A DNA stretch of 29,347 nt from positions 1-29,347 of the forward strand of contig JAFTLD010000056.1 of NCBI GenBank assembly GCA_017452945.1, read 5' to 3'. This DNA is from Clostridia bacterium. Its GTDB lineage: Bacteria > Bacillota_A > Clostridia > Oscillospirales > CAG-272. Position numbers and translations under genes: made by a program. This document shows positions 1 through 8,269 of the stretch, piece by piece. Below the pieces are notes generated by a model, which was not told the origin of the DNA, ran no database searches, and saw only the letters and a program-made list of their open reading frames with translations. Each line of letters starts with the position of its first letter. The first letter of the stretch is position 1.

Positions 1-1020
1 GCGAGGCGTATCCTTGATCGAGGCAAACACCGCATCATTGTTATTGAGATATCTCAAATAAGAATGACCGAGCGTTTCTGTACTGCTCTTGGCAATATTG
101 GTTTGATCGATTTTAATTCTATTGACAAGCAAGGACGAATGCGAAATTTCCGTAAAATCTTGATTCTTTTCAAGGTGAACAAGCATTCGTTCAAGCTCGC
201 AGGTGGCTCTTTCAAACGCTTCTGCCTTTCCGCTTTCCAGCGCCATAAAGAAGTTGATTCGAGCCAAGCGGTCATGCCAAAATCCGAAATCTTGATTCGA
301 GAAAATCATGTGAAACATGTTGTACATGGTCTCCCACATTTCATGTTTCTCTTCGTGGGTGTATCCGGCGTCCGTACAATCAAGCAAGTACTTCATATAG
401 AGGTACATTCTGTCACAAACCTTCCAGAAATAATTCTGACAATGCTCCACAAGCTCATTACCTTCTAAAACGTGTAAGTGGAGATCTTCTGTCGGAGGCA
501 TCATATCCGCATACTGTAATGCTTTAGTTCTGTTGCCCTTGTGCAAATAGGTTAAGCACAGACCGCGAATGGCTCCCATTCGATATTCCATATTTGTGGA
601 TTCCATAAGCTGTTCGCCGAGCATAACGATCTCATCAAAGCTTTCGCCGATATATCCATTTTGCAATACTCTCATCAAGTAATATCGCACGGTCTCATCG
701 TTCGGATATTTCTTCTGCATTGAACGGCAAAGATTTAATCTTTCTTCCGTTTTTCCTTGGCTGTGAAATTCAGCATACTTGGCTGTAAACTCCTTGATTT
801 CAGATTGCTTTTTGCTCTTGGCAATATCGATTTCAAGAAGGACATCGGCGCTGACCTCAAAAATATTTGCTAACACGGGAAGGTGTGAAATATCGGGTGC
901 GGTCTTGTCGCATTCCCATTGGGAAACAGCATTGGTGGATACACCAAGTAATTCAGCAAGTTGTTCTTGCGTAACATTTCTGTCGCGTCGCAGTTTTTTA
1001 ATTGTTGTTCCAATAGACAT
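1..1020 (-). CDS. XRE-family helix-turn-helix regulator, partial at left edge
   Basis: The reading frame is open from an ATG at 1020 to the left edge, so 340 residues are visible and the C-terminus is missing. Residues about 1-65 are a typical HTH_3/XRE DNA-binding domain, with the motif QEQLAELLGVSTNAVSQWE. The remainder is helical and TPR-like, containing pieces such as NDETVRYYLMRVLQNG. Proteins of this build are common in Clostridia and usually act as cytoplasmic transcription regulators whose helical part binds a peptide or partner protein. The ligand cannot be told from sequence. The start is supported by AAAGGAGA 8-9 bases upstream. A TATAAT-like -10 lies on the minus strand at 1064-1069, without a convincing -35. 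The gene points away from everything else shown, so its target is unknown. Confidence 0.85.
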   Translation of the reverse strand, partial: MSIGTTIKKLRRDRNVTQEQLAELLGVSTNAVSQWECDKTAPDISHLPVLANIFEVSADVLLEIDIAKSKKQSEIKEFTAKYAEFHSQGKTEERLNLCRSMQKKYPNDETVRYYLMRVLQNGYIGESFDEIVMLGEQLMESTNMEYRMGAIRGLCLTYLHKGNRTKALQYADMMPPTEDLHLHVLEGNELVEHCQNYFWKVCDRMYLYMKYLLDCTDAGYTHEEKHEMWETMYNMFHMIFSNQDFGFWHDRLARINFFMALESGKAEAFERATCELERMLVHLEKNQDFTEISHSSLLVNRIKIDQTNIAKSSTETLGHSYLRYLNNNDAVFASIKDTPR

Positions 1021-1296
1021 AATAATTCTCCTTTGTAATAATTCAAAAGCACTTTTGTACCCTAATTATACATTTCTTTTGAGGATTTTTACACCAAGCA
1101 GTTAACCAGTGCAATTAAATCAAGGCTTTAATTATTACAGCAATAGTTTAACACAAAAAGATTAAAAAGTCAAATTACGAACTCTCATTTTCCGCCTTCC
1201 CGATGCTCGCGTCTGGGGCAAGCATAGCGCGTGGCTGTCCACCGCGCCAAATCGGGCAGAAGCCCGAACCCACTATCAGCAGAGGAACAGCGCACA

Positions 1297-1350
1297 AAAG
1301 CCTCCCTCCGGGAGGGAGGGGGACCGCGTTAGCGGTGGAAGGAGCCTGCG
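1297..1350 (+). repeat. Palindromic REP-like element, copy A
   Basis: It starts AAAGCCTCCCTCCGGGAGGG, a hairpin of about 8 bp with a 3-base loop. A second small hairpin, CCGCGTTAGCGG, and GGAAGGAG follow. The architecture of a CTCCCTCC/GGAGGGAG head plus a short second palindrome matches a multi-copy intergenic element I associate with Oscillospirales genomes. That association is from memory and was not searched. Confidence 0.6.
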
Positions 1351-1382
1351 TGGCTTTGGATTTAGAGCTACTTTATGGTAAC

Positions 1383-1436
1383 GCACTCTCCCTCAGTCGC
1401 CTACGGCGACAGCTCCCTCCCGGAGGGAGCCTTTCG
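1383..1436 (-). repeat. Palindromic REP-like element, copy B (inverted relative to A)
   Basis: Read on the minus strand it begins GAAAGGCTCCCTCCGGGAGG, then has a CGCCGTAGGCG hairpin and ends GACTGAGGGAGAGTGCG. It is the same head as copy A with a divergent tail, in opposite orientation and about 35 bases away. It lies just beyond the terminator of the large surface-protein gene. Confidence 0.6.
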
Positions 1437-1451
1437 TAAGTTTGCATCGGT

Positions 1452-1488
1452 AGAAAAACACCACCAAAGAAAATTCCTTGGTGGTGTT
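1452..1488 (-). terminator. Rho-independent terminator of the surface-protein gene
   Basis: On the minus strand AACACCACCAA (1488-1478 side) pairs with TTGGTGGTGTT around a 10-base loop. The pairing is a perfect 11-bp stem, followed by TTTTTC. It lies about 60 bases after the stop of the 1550-6475 gene. Confidence 0.85.
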
Positions 1489-1549
1489 CTCATTTTCTCC
1501 GCTAAGAATGCAGAGGCGAAGGTCAGTCCTTGTGTTTTTTCAGTTCAGA

Positions 1550-4500
1550 TTACTCTGCGTCGGTTTCCTGTGCGGGAGTTTCCTCAACGGGAGCTTCCTC
1601 AACGGGTGCTTCCTCCACGGGAGTTTCCTCAACGGGAGTTTCCTCAACGGGAGTTTCCTCAACGGGAGTTTCCTCAACGGGAGTTTCCTCAACAGGAGTT
1701 TCCTCTACGGGAGCAGTCTTTTCTGCGGGAGCGCCCTTTGCATCGGGAGCAATGGGCTGCAGCTTGATTGCGTGACCGCCTGTCAGAGTGATCATCTTGA
1801 TAGCCTGCAGCGAGAAGCCGTTAGCCTCAACGATCAATGCCTTATCCAGGTCACCGTCTGCCAGAATCTTGACTCTCTTGCAATCGTTGCTGACCAGCTT
1901 CTTTTCCTTCAGGGACAGAATATCAACCTTGTCGCCTGCTTCGTAGTGAACGTTCAGCGTACCAACGTTAACAGCATCCATCTTACCGGTTGCAGTCGAT
2001 GCGATCAGTTCAACGTAGTTGACTGCCTGTGCGTCAGTCATCAGCGTGTCTGCCTCTTTTGCATCAACGTGCTCAACGATATGGATTTCTTCCACAGGAG
2101 CTACAGGTGCGGGATCTTCCTCAACCTTTTCCTCAACCACTTCAGGTTCGGAAGCGGGCTCTTCCTCTTCAGCAGGACCCTTCGGGAAGATGTTGTGCGC
2201 ATACAGAATGTATGCAATGATCAGGATTGCGATGAATACCAGCAGAATGATCAGGAAGATCCACCAACCGTTCTTGTTGTCGGGACCTCCAACGGGAGTC
2301 GTATCAGTCTCGGTTTCGCTGCCTTCACCGGGATCGGTATCCGAAGAACCGGGGTCTACTTCGGTTGTGCCGGGATCGGGCTCGGTCGTGCCGGAATCAG
2401 GCTCGGTCGTGCCTGCATCGGGCTCGGTTGTGCCGGGATCAGGCTCGGTTGTACCGGGATCAGGCTCGGTTGTGCCGGGATCGGGCTCGGTTGTGCCGGG
2501 ATCAGGCTCGGTTGTGCCGGGATCAGGCTCGGTTGTGCCGGGATCAGGCTCGGTTGTGTCAGTATCGGGCTCGGTTGTGCCGGTATCAGGCTCGGTTGTG
2601 TCAGTATCGGGCTCGGTTGTACCAGTATCAGGCTCGGTGTCAGAGGTATCGGGATTGGGCTCTGTATCGGAGGTATCGGTGTCTTCACCGCCACCGGGGA
2701 GCTTCTGTCCGCAAATACAGTTGCCGTATTGGTCAAATACGTGTTCGTTGGGACCTTCTACGTAACCGCAATCTGCACAGGTACGGGAGTGGTGCGTGTC
2801 GGTGCATTCATATGCGCCGTAGTTATGTGCTACCTGACGCTGAACTTCATAGAAGTCGTAATCGTCGTTGTGATTAGCAAACTGTGTTACGGGATCAACA
2901 AAGTTTCTGTTTCCATATTTCCAGAAGCTGATGTAGTGGCCGTTCGCATCGCTTTCGGGCAGTGCGGAGAATGCGGGAACGTCAGCCAAAGTCAAGGTCT
3001 GACCAAGATCCACGTCGAAGTCATAGGTATTGACAAGCGTGCTGTTTACATCATAGAAATTAACGGTAAATACGTGCTGTACGTAGCTTACTGCATAGTA
3101 GGAGAAGTGGCTTGTGGTAAAGGTCAGCGTATCCTGATTCTTCACCTTATCAAGCATGGTTTCAACCGAATCACCAACATAGTCAATCGTTGCATGGTAT
3201 CTGGAGGAATCCTTCTCGAAAGGTACGGTCACGGTTGCATTGCCACCGTTGAGCGCAGAGCCTACCAGATCAAAGCTGAAAATAACGTCGTAATCATAGT
3301 AGGAAGCAACGCCGGAGGGCCAACCGTATTCCTGACCGAGCAGAACGGATACCGTCAGGTCAACGTCCTCTTCGGTAGCGTTTGCGAGAATATTGCGCAG
3401 TGCTGCATTATCCAGCACAATGGTTACGTCGTGCGCACCGGGTCTGTCGTCACCGGTAACCACAGCGGTTACGAAGAAGGACTCGTCTACTGCTGCCAGC
3501 TCCAGAAGGACGGAGATGGACGAGGAAGCGGTCAGACGCTGGCCGATCTCCTGATAGCCGCCCATGGGCAGATTATAACCGCCCAGAGGATTGGGAATCA
3601 AAACTACGTTGTGCGCAGTCTTGGAGAAGGTTGCATCGTATACAGCGTGTGCGGTTGCAGCCGTAACGCCACGGCCGGTTGCTCTGTTGCTCCAGCCTGC
3701 AAATGCATAACGGTACTGGTAGTCAAGCACCTTGGAGGGATCGGTTACTGTGGGCTTTGTGCCGTAATCCACAACCATTTCCTTGTACAGAACACCCTCA
3801 ACGTAGAACTTGATAGTTGCAGTGTACTCAGCCTTATAGGTTGCGTTGCCGGTTACTGCGGGGAGAGTCATGCCGTAGTCCTTCCAGCCCTTGAAATCAA
3901 GGTTTGTCAGGGTTGCGTCATAGGAAGGAATCTCACCGTATGCATATTCCTTGGAAACAAGATTACCAAGGATATAAAATGTAATGGTATAGGTTCTGTC
4001 GGTCTCTGCGTATACAGCGGTATAGGTTGCATCGCAAAGAGCCTCGGGAAGAGCACCCTCGTAAACGTTGCCATCCGCATCCATCCAGCCCTTGAAGGTG
4101 TAATGTGCGGTGTTGGTGCTGCCCTTTACGGGAGTGTCGCCTACGTAGGTGGGAATCGTACCGTGAGCGAAGGTATCGCTGTACAGAACGGTGCCGTCCT
4201 CATCAACGAAGGTAATGGTGTATTCATGTGCAATATACTTTGCATAAGCAACGGTATCCTTACCGGGCATGGTAGTCAGCTCGTTGCCCTCTTCATCTAC
4301 CCACATGAAATCGTGGCCATCCTTGGAGAGATCGGTGCCGTAGAGCACGATCTCTGCATCGTAAGGCAGGAAGCCCTCGAACAGCACGTTGCCATTCTCA
4401 TCAACATATGTAATGGCATACAGGTCTGCTACGTGAATATTAAAGGAAATATCGGAAGTGATGTCACGGGTGGGAACGTAATCACCAAGCACAATCGTTC

Positions 4501-6475
4501 TGCCGTAAACGGTGATGTCGATCTTGTCAAGCACGTTCTTGAGCCATGCACCGGGATTGTAGGTGGTGCTGAACGCATAGCTGAATTCGCCCTCACCCTC
4601 ATAGGTGTCAGTGATAGATACATCCTTGAGTTCATCGGGGATCTTGTTGAATACAAGGTCGATTACACGCTCTGCAGCTTCATAAGCGGACTGAGCCTTT
4701 GCGGAATCGGGAATACGATCCTGGAACTTGCCGAACTCCTCGATCATGCGCTCAACGATATCCTGTGCGCGAGCGGGGCTTACGCTGTATCTGTTCGCAA
4801 CACGGGTAACAACCTCGTTCAGGCGTGCGTTGTATGCCAGGCCGTCAACGTCCTTGTACTGAGTCAGAGCAGCCAGATCCTCATAGGATACCAGCTTCAT
4901 CAAGTTGTAGATTGCACGAACGGTCACGGAAGCCTGCGCACCGGTGACGGATTCGGGCAGCTTTTCGATCAGAATATCACCGTACTTCTCGGTCAGCTCG
5001 AAAACGGGACGGAGAGACTCGATCTTTTCGATCAGCGCCTGCTCCTTATCGGTTGCCACGGAAGCATCTTCAAGCAATCTTTCAACAACGGTTACGTACT
5101 GATCAAAGGTCAGAAGATCGAACAGCTCGATCATTTCGCCAACCGTTGCGCACTCGGCAAGGCCTTCCACGATGGTCTTCTTGGTCTCCTCGGAAACGGA
5201 AGCGTCGTTCAATGCCTCGGTCAGCATGGATGTGAATGCCGCGGGAACAAAAATCTCAACGTGCAGATCACCGTTGGTATCCATCGCGTAATCAAAGGCA
5301 GACATTACAGTCTTTGCTGCCTTGCGGATCAGATCCAGGTTGCCATCGAGTGCGATCTGCAGCTCAAAGTCAAAGTCCTCTTTGCCCTCTGCGCCCAGCG
5401 TGATATCGTAGGAGGTGATGACACCGTCATCGCCCATCTCAATGATATCCGAAGGAGTTACGGGGTTGGAAAGCAGAGCCTGCTTGATGCCGGGAGCGGA
5501 AAAGATCTTTCCGTAGTTGCCCGCCTGAACGTCAGCAACCAGATCTGCCAGCTCGGAAACACCGTAGCCCTCGATGCCTACGACCTCATGGCCGTTGACA
5601 GCAACGGTATTGGCCTTGCTGTTGTACACGTGCTGCGCGGTGGACTTCAAGAAAGCCGTTACAGCGCTCTTGTACGCGCTCTTTGTGCCGGATGCTCTGA
5701 CGTCACCCAGAATGTCACGCAGAATATCGTCATAATCGCTTGCGGTGACGTTGATGGTCAACGTTGCAACACCGTTTGCATAGGTCATTTCGTACTCATT
5801 GTAGTTGACGGGCAGATCGTTGACGTCTGCTACGATCGCCTCCACAATGTTCACGGTCGTACCGGTGATAACGATATGATCCTTCTTTGCGATCAGATAT
5901 TCGTTGTTCCAATTCACGTACTCACCGGCAGAGGTAGTTGCGCTGTGAGCGGGAATCAGCTTCATGTAGGGGATCTGCTGCTCATCGATCTTGATGCCTT
6001 CTACCATCCAGACAACGGTACAGGTCTTGGTGGAATCGGGGTTATCCTTCTGATACTGGATAGACTCCTTGACCTCTTCAAAGGTAGCACCGTTCATAAG
6101 TGCGTCAACTACCACGTCAACGCCACCTGTGTAGGTGTCATCCATCAGAACGTCATCGATGACGAGATCCATGTTTTCCAGGGCCTTATCACCCTGTGCG
6201 CCGCCAAGCAAGCTGTCAGCGGACTCCTTGAATGTCGCGTCGCTATAATATTTGTCTTCCACGTAATCTTTCAACTGCTCTGCAGCGTCATCATCATCCT
6301 TGACGCTGTTATACTTGTTGAGAAGATCCATGAAAACGCGCAAGTCGTCGCTCTGGAGATCAGAGACGCTTGTGCCTTCTGCAGCGAACGCGGGAACGGT
6401 GATCACAGAGGCCAGCACTGCCAGACACAGCAACGCAATAAGCACTCTGCAACCAAGTTTTACGGTTTGCTTCAT
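1550..6475 (-). CDS. Giant surface protein with InlB-type repeats, TEP-rich stalk, membrane segment and L15-like tail
   Basis: The product has 1641 residues. It starts with a clear Sec signal peptide (MKQTVKLGCRVLIALLC..., likely cleaved after AFA, about residue 31). A helical region is followed at about 685-940 by several InlB B/Flg_new-type beta repeats (YTITFVDEDG... FKGW... YTAVYAE). A Cys/His-rich segment lies near 1229-1260 (CTDTHHSRTCADCGY ... CICG). About 13 TTEPDPG-like units form a stalk at 1270-1380. A hydrophobic segment at about 1400-1425 (WWIFLIILLVFIAILIIAYIL) is followed by acidic linkers. An L15-like domain at about 1498-1573 and nine PVEET units end the protein. The InlB-type repeats suggest a role in adhesion or surface display. 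There is no LPxTG motif. The start has GGAGGA seven bases upstream. The function is inferred from architecture only. Confidence 0.85.
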   Translation of the reverse strand: MKQTVKLGCRVLIALLCLAVLASVITVPAFAAEGTSVSDLQSDDLRVFMDLLNKYNSVKDDDDAAEQLKDYVEDKYYSDATFKESADSLLGGAQGDKALENMDLVIDDVLMDDTYTGGVDVVVDALMNGATFEEVKESIQYQKDNPDSTKTCTVVWMVEGIKIDEQQIPYMKLIPAHSATTSAGEYVNWNNEYLIAKKDHIVITGTTVNIVEAIVADVNDLPVNYNEYEMTYANGVATLTINVTASDYDDILRDILGDVRASGTKSAYKSAVTAFLKSTAQHVYNSKANTVAVNGHEVVGIEGYGVSELADLVADVQAGNYGKIFSAPGIKQALLSNPVTPSDIIEMGDDGVITSYDITLGAEGKEDFDFELQIALDGNLDLIRKAAKTVMSAFDYAMDTNGDLHVEIFVPAAFTSMLTEALNDASVSEETKKTIVEGLAECATVGEMIELFDLLTFDQYVTVVERLLEDASVATDKEQALIEKIESLRPVFELTEKYGDILIEKLPESVTGAQASVTVRAIYNLMKLVSYEDLAALTQYKDVDGLAYNARLNEVVTRVANRYSVSPARAQDIVERMIEEFGKFQDRIPDSAKAQSAYEAAERVIDLVFNKIPDELKDVSITDTYEGEGEFSYAFSTTYNPGAWLKNVLDKIDITVYGRTIVLGDYVPTRDITSDISFNIHVADLYAITYVDENGNVLFEGFLPYDAEIVLYGTDLSKDGHDFMWVDEEGNELTTMPGKDTVAYAKYIAHEYTITFVDEDGTVLYSDTFAHGTIPTYVGDTPVKGSTNTAHYTFKGWMDADGNVYEGALPEALCDATYTAVYAETDRTYTITFYILGNLVSKEYAYGEIPSYDATLTNLDFKGWKDYGMTLPAVTGNATYKAEYTATIKFYVEGVLYKEMVVDYGTKPTVTDPSKVLDYQYRYAFAGWSNRATGRGVTAATAHAVYDATFSKTAHNVVLIPNPLGGYNLPMGGYQEIGQRLTASSSISVLLELAAVDESFFVTAVVTGDDRPGAHDVTIVLDNAALRNILANATEEDVDLTVSVLLGQEYGWPSGVASYYDYDVIFSFDLVGSALNGGNATVTVPFEKDSSRYHATIDYVGDSVETMLDKVKNQDTLTFTTSHFSYYAVSYVQHVFTVNFYDVNSTLVNTYDFDVDLGQTLTLADVPAFSALPESDANGHYISFWKYGNRNFVDPVTQFANHNDDYDFYEVQRQVAHNYGAYECTDTHHSRTCADCGYVEGPNEHVFDQYGNCICGQKLPGGGEDTDTSDTEPNPDTSDTEPDTGTTEPDTDTTEPDTGTTEPDTDTTEPDPGTTEPDPGTTEPDPGTTEPDPGTTEPDPGTTEPDPGTTEPDAGTTEPDSGTTEPDPGTTEVDPGSSDTDPGEGSETETDTTPVGGPDNKNGWWIFLIILLVFIAILIIAYILYAHNIFPKGPAEEEEPASEPEVVEEKVEEDPAPVAPVEEIHIVEHVDAKEADTLMTDAQAVNYVELIASTATGKMDAVNVGTLNVHYEAGDKVDILSLKEKKLVSNDCKRVKILADGDLDKALIVEANGFSLQAIKMITLTGGHAIKLQPIAPDAKGAPAEKTAPVEETPVEETPVEETPVEETPVEETPVEETPVEEAPVEEAPVEETPAQETDAE
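1566..1712 (-). repeat. Tandem 15-bp coding repeat (PVEET units)
   Basis: About nine 15-bp units, several identical (reading GAGTTTCCTCAACGG on the plus strand), encode PVEET/PVEEA at the extreme C-terminus of the surface protein. Near-identity at DNA level implies slippage-prone length variation. Confidence 0.9.
2341..2660 (-). repeat. Tandem 21-bp coding repeat (TTEPDPG stalk)
   Basis: Roughly 13 units of 21 bp encode TTEPDPG/TTEPDTG/TTEPDTD just outside the membrane segment of the surface protein. Several neighbours are identical at DNA level. This is a low-complexity spacer typical of wall-crossing stalks. Confidence 0.9.
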
Positions 6476-6901
6476 TGGTTCATCCTCCGAAAAAATGATT
6501 TTTAAGACTCGGGATATGTCAAACCCCTGCCGGCTTTTTTCCGACTTTGACGCCTTAACATTATATTATATTGCGAGGTAGTTCCATACCCATAATAGGC
6601 ATAGTTTGCCCACCACCCCAATATTATGCGCATTATAGCACATTTTTTCAGATTTGTCAATAACCATCGGCTTTTCGACACATTTTTATATGCAAACGCA
6701 AAATCGGACGCAAATATGGAATTCTTGTCCAATTCTTTCGAAATATTGCACAAAATGTGAATTAGATCACTTAATTTTTCGGCATTTTTCTCATTTTCCC
6801 CTGTGCTTTTTTGCAACGGTGAAGAATGTTACAAACGTACCATTTTTGCACGTTCATAAATTATTTACAATTTTCGACAGCGATTTTTTACAAGAACATA
6901 C
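6476..6901. other. Intergenic region upstream of the surface-protein gene
   Basis: It holds the GGAGGA ribosome binding site (complement of 6483-6488), an untranslated leader of about 150 bases and a strong promoter for the minus-strand gene. The AT-rich segment 6661-6901 shows no gene and no clear structure. The short frames here lack start signals. Confidence 0.6.
6632..6660 (-). promoter_or_regulatory. Consensus sigma-A promoter of the surface-protein gene
   Basis: On the minus strand TTGACA (6660-6655) is followed by exactly 17 bases and TATAAT (6637-6632), a full match to the housekeeping consensus. The leader to the ATG at 6475 is about 150 bases. Confidence 0.85.
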
Positions 6902-6934
6902 AAAAAGCCTGTGCATCCGATCGGATGCACAGGC
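6902..6934 (-). terminator. Rho-independent terminator of the CBM9-like gene
   Basis: Bases 6907-6934 form a perfect 28-base inverted repeat (arms GCCTGTGCATCC, loop GATC). On the minus strand it is followed by TTTTTG. It lies 50 bases after the stop of the 6985-8082 gene. Confidence 0.9.
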
Positions 6935-6984
6935 AAGTGCACGTTTATTTATCGGGATCTGCCGATCCCATTTTCAAAGAAGAA

Positions 6985-8082
6985 TCAGTCCTTCTTCTTA
7001 GCAACAACGCATGCGCCCAGAGCCAGAACAGCTACGATTGCGCCTGCACCGATTACGGTGCCGCAGCTCTTTTCTTCAGCTGCATCGGTGGTAGCTTCGC
7101 CCTCACCTGCGGGAGCAGTGGTGGTAGCCTCGGTCTTATCATCGGTTTCGGGAGCCTTGGTGTCCTCAGCAGTGGTAGCCTCGGTGGGTTCCTCGGTTAC
7201 GTCCTCGGTGGAAGCAACGGTTACGGAGCCCATACCGCTCAGAGTCAAAACCATACCTGCGTTCTCGGGATACCAACCGTCAGCGCCGGCCAGAGAGCCC
7301 AGAGATGCAGAGGTGCCCCATGCGCCAAGAACTGCGCCTGCGGTCTCATCACGATCCAGGTAGCAAACCAACATGTTCAGGCTGATGTCATCGGAGCCCT
7401 TCCATTCCGGAACAGGCTCGTCAGCACCGATCAGCTTAGCGGAAATGTCGTTATACAGAGTCTGCCAAGAGATAGCGAACTCAGCATACCAGCCGGAGCC
7501 ATCCTCTGCCTTCTTGGTAGCGCCCTTAACGTGACCTTCTCTCCACTCTTCCTCGTCATCGGAAGCCATGGTGTAGTCAATGGTAGAAGAAACGTCGCCT
7601 TCAATGCACTGTACGGTCATGTCAACAGTACCGTCTTCCTGCAGACCGAAGGAGTAGAATACTGCTCTTTCAAAGGTTTCGGTAGCAGCAGCCCAGCCGT
7701 TGAAGTCGAGCTGGATCTGGAAAGCGTCGCCGTTATACTGATTGTCATCAGACAGACAAACGTTGTCGTCATTGATCTTGAACGCGATGTACAAGAATTC
7801 AGCATCAGCGCTGAACCAAAGGTTGATGGACCAGTTCTCATCAACTTCGCCAACCCAAGCGTCCAGGTTGTACTTGTCGATATCGTATCTCTGGAAACCA
7901 CCGTTCTGCCAGTCAGAAACGTCACCGTCGAGAGTAATAACAGTAGACAGGTCTTCCTTGTACTCTGCCTTAACTTCGCCGAAAGCATTCCATTCGGACT
8001 CGTCAACTGCAGCATTTGCAGTCAGAGCGCACAGAGAAGCCAGCATAGCTGCTACTACGAGCATTGCAAAAAACTTCTTCAT
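6985..8082 (-). CDS. Secreted, membrane-anchored CBM9-like carbohydrate-binding protein
   Basis: The product has 365 residues. I chose the ATG at 8082 because GGAGGA sits eight bases upstream and it places a signal peptide (MKKFFAMLVVAAMLASLCAL, cut near ANA, residue 23) at the N-terminus. A longer frame starting at 8124 has no ribosome site. Residues about 45-225 look like a family 9 carbohydrate-binding (DOMON-like) domain, with the opening ITLDGDVSDW and the motifs FLYIAFKINDDNV and GDAFQIQLDFNG. A Thr/Glu-rich linker follows. The protein ends in a membrane segment and a basic tail (GAGAIVAVLALGACVVAKKKD). It probably displays a sugar-binding module on the outside of the membrane. The next gene upstream encodes a glycosidase, which fits carbohydrate use, but no catalytic domain is present here. 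Confidence 0.8.
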   Translation of the reverse strand: MKKFFAMLVVAAMLASLCALTANAAVDESEWNAFGEVKAEYKEDLSTVITLDGDVSDWQNGGFQRYDIDKYNLDAWVGEVDENWSINLWFSADAEFLYIAFKINDDNVCLSDDNQYNGDAFQIQLDFNGWAAATETFERAVFYSFGLQEDGTVDMTVQCIEGDVSSTIDYTMASDDEEEWREGHVKGATKKAEDGSGWYAEFAISWQTLYNDISAKLIGADEPVPEWKGSDDISLNMLVCYLDRDETAGAVLGAWGTSASLGSLAGADGWYPENAGMVLTLSGMGSVTVASTEDVTEEPTEATTAEDTKAPETDDKTEATTTAPAGEGEATTDAAEEKSCGTVIGAGAIVAVLALGACVVAKKKD

Positions 8083-8115
8083 AAAAGTTTTCCTCCATAA
8101 AAAATTTTTTGTGTA

Positions 8116-8130
8116 ACCGCGCAAGGCGGT
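8116..8130. other. Small inverted repeat in the leader of the CBM9-like gene
   Basis: ACCGC-GCAAG-GCGGT forms a 5-bp stem 34-48 bases upstream of the start at 8082. It has no T-run on the minus strand, so it is not a terminator. It could be a leader hairpin. No confident promoter was found in 8131-8269. Confidence 0.3.
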
Positions 8131-8269
8131 AGATTACCTTTTTATGTTACAGAGATTATTTGTCTGCAATATGGACTATTTGTTAACTGTTTGTAACCTT
8201 GGCGAGTTTTTTTGTGAATACAAGTATACTTCACCAAACCGTCGGTTGTATTTTTGTGTATTTTGTCCA

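Larger units (their letters stand above)
1021..1451. other. Intergenic region with no gene
   Basis: Bases 1021-1190 are AT-rich and probably carry the promoter of the XRE gene. A TATAAT lies on the minus strand at 1064-1069. A TTGACT/TAAACT pair with 17-base spacing lies further upstream, around 1150-1175. From about 1200 the composition turns GC-rich and consists of palindromic repeat elements. The short frames in this stretch have no ribosome binding site and run through the repeats, so I do not call genes. Confidence 0.6.

Noticed and set aside
2341..2660. Regular repeats resembling a CRISPR array
   Set aside because: The repeats are contiguous 21-bp units in frame with the surface protein and encode TTEPDPG. 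There are no unique spacers and no cas genes.
1478..6505. Plus-strand open frame of 1675 codons covering the whole surface-protein gene
   Set aside because: It is the antisense shadow of the minus-strand gene. The minus-strand frame has a signal peptide, recognisable domains, a consensus promoter, a ribosome site and a terminator. The plus-strand frame has none of these and reads as low-complexity Cys/Gly/Ile-rich sequence.
6502..6816. Minus-strand 104-codon frame in the leader of the surface-protein gene
   Set aside because: It spans the consensus promoter and the AT-rich upstream region, has no ribosome site, and ends within the leader without any recognisable domain.
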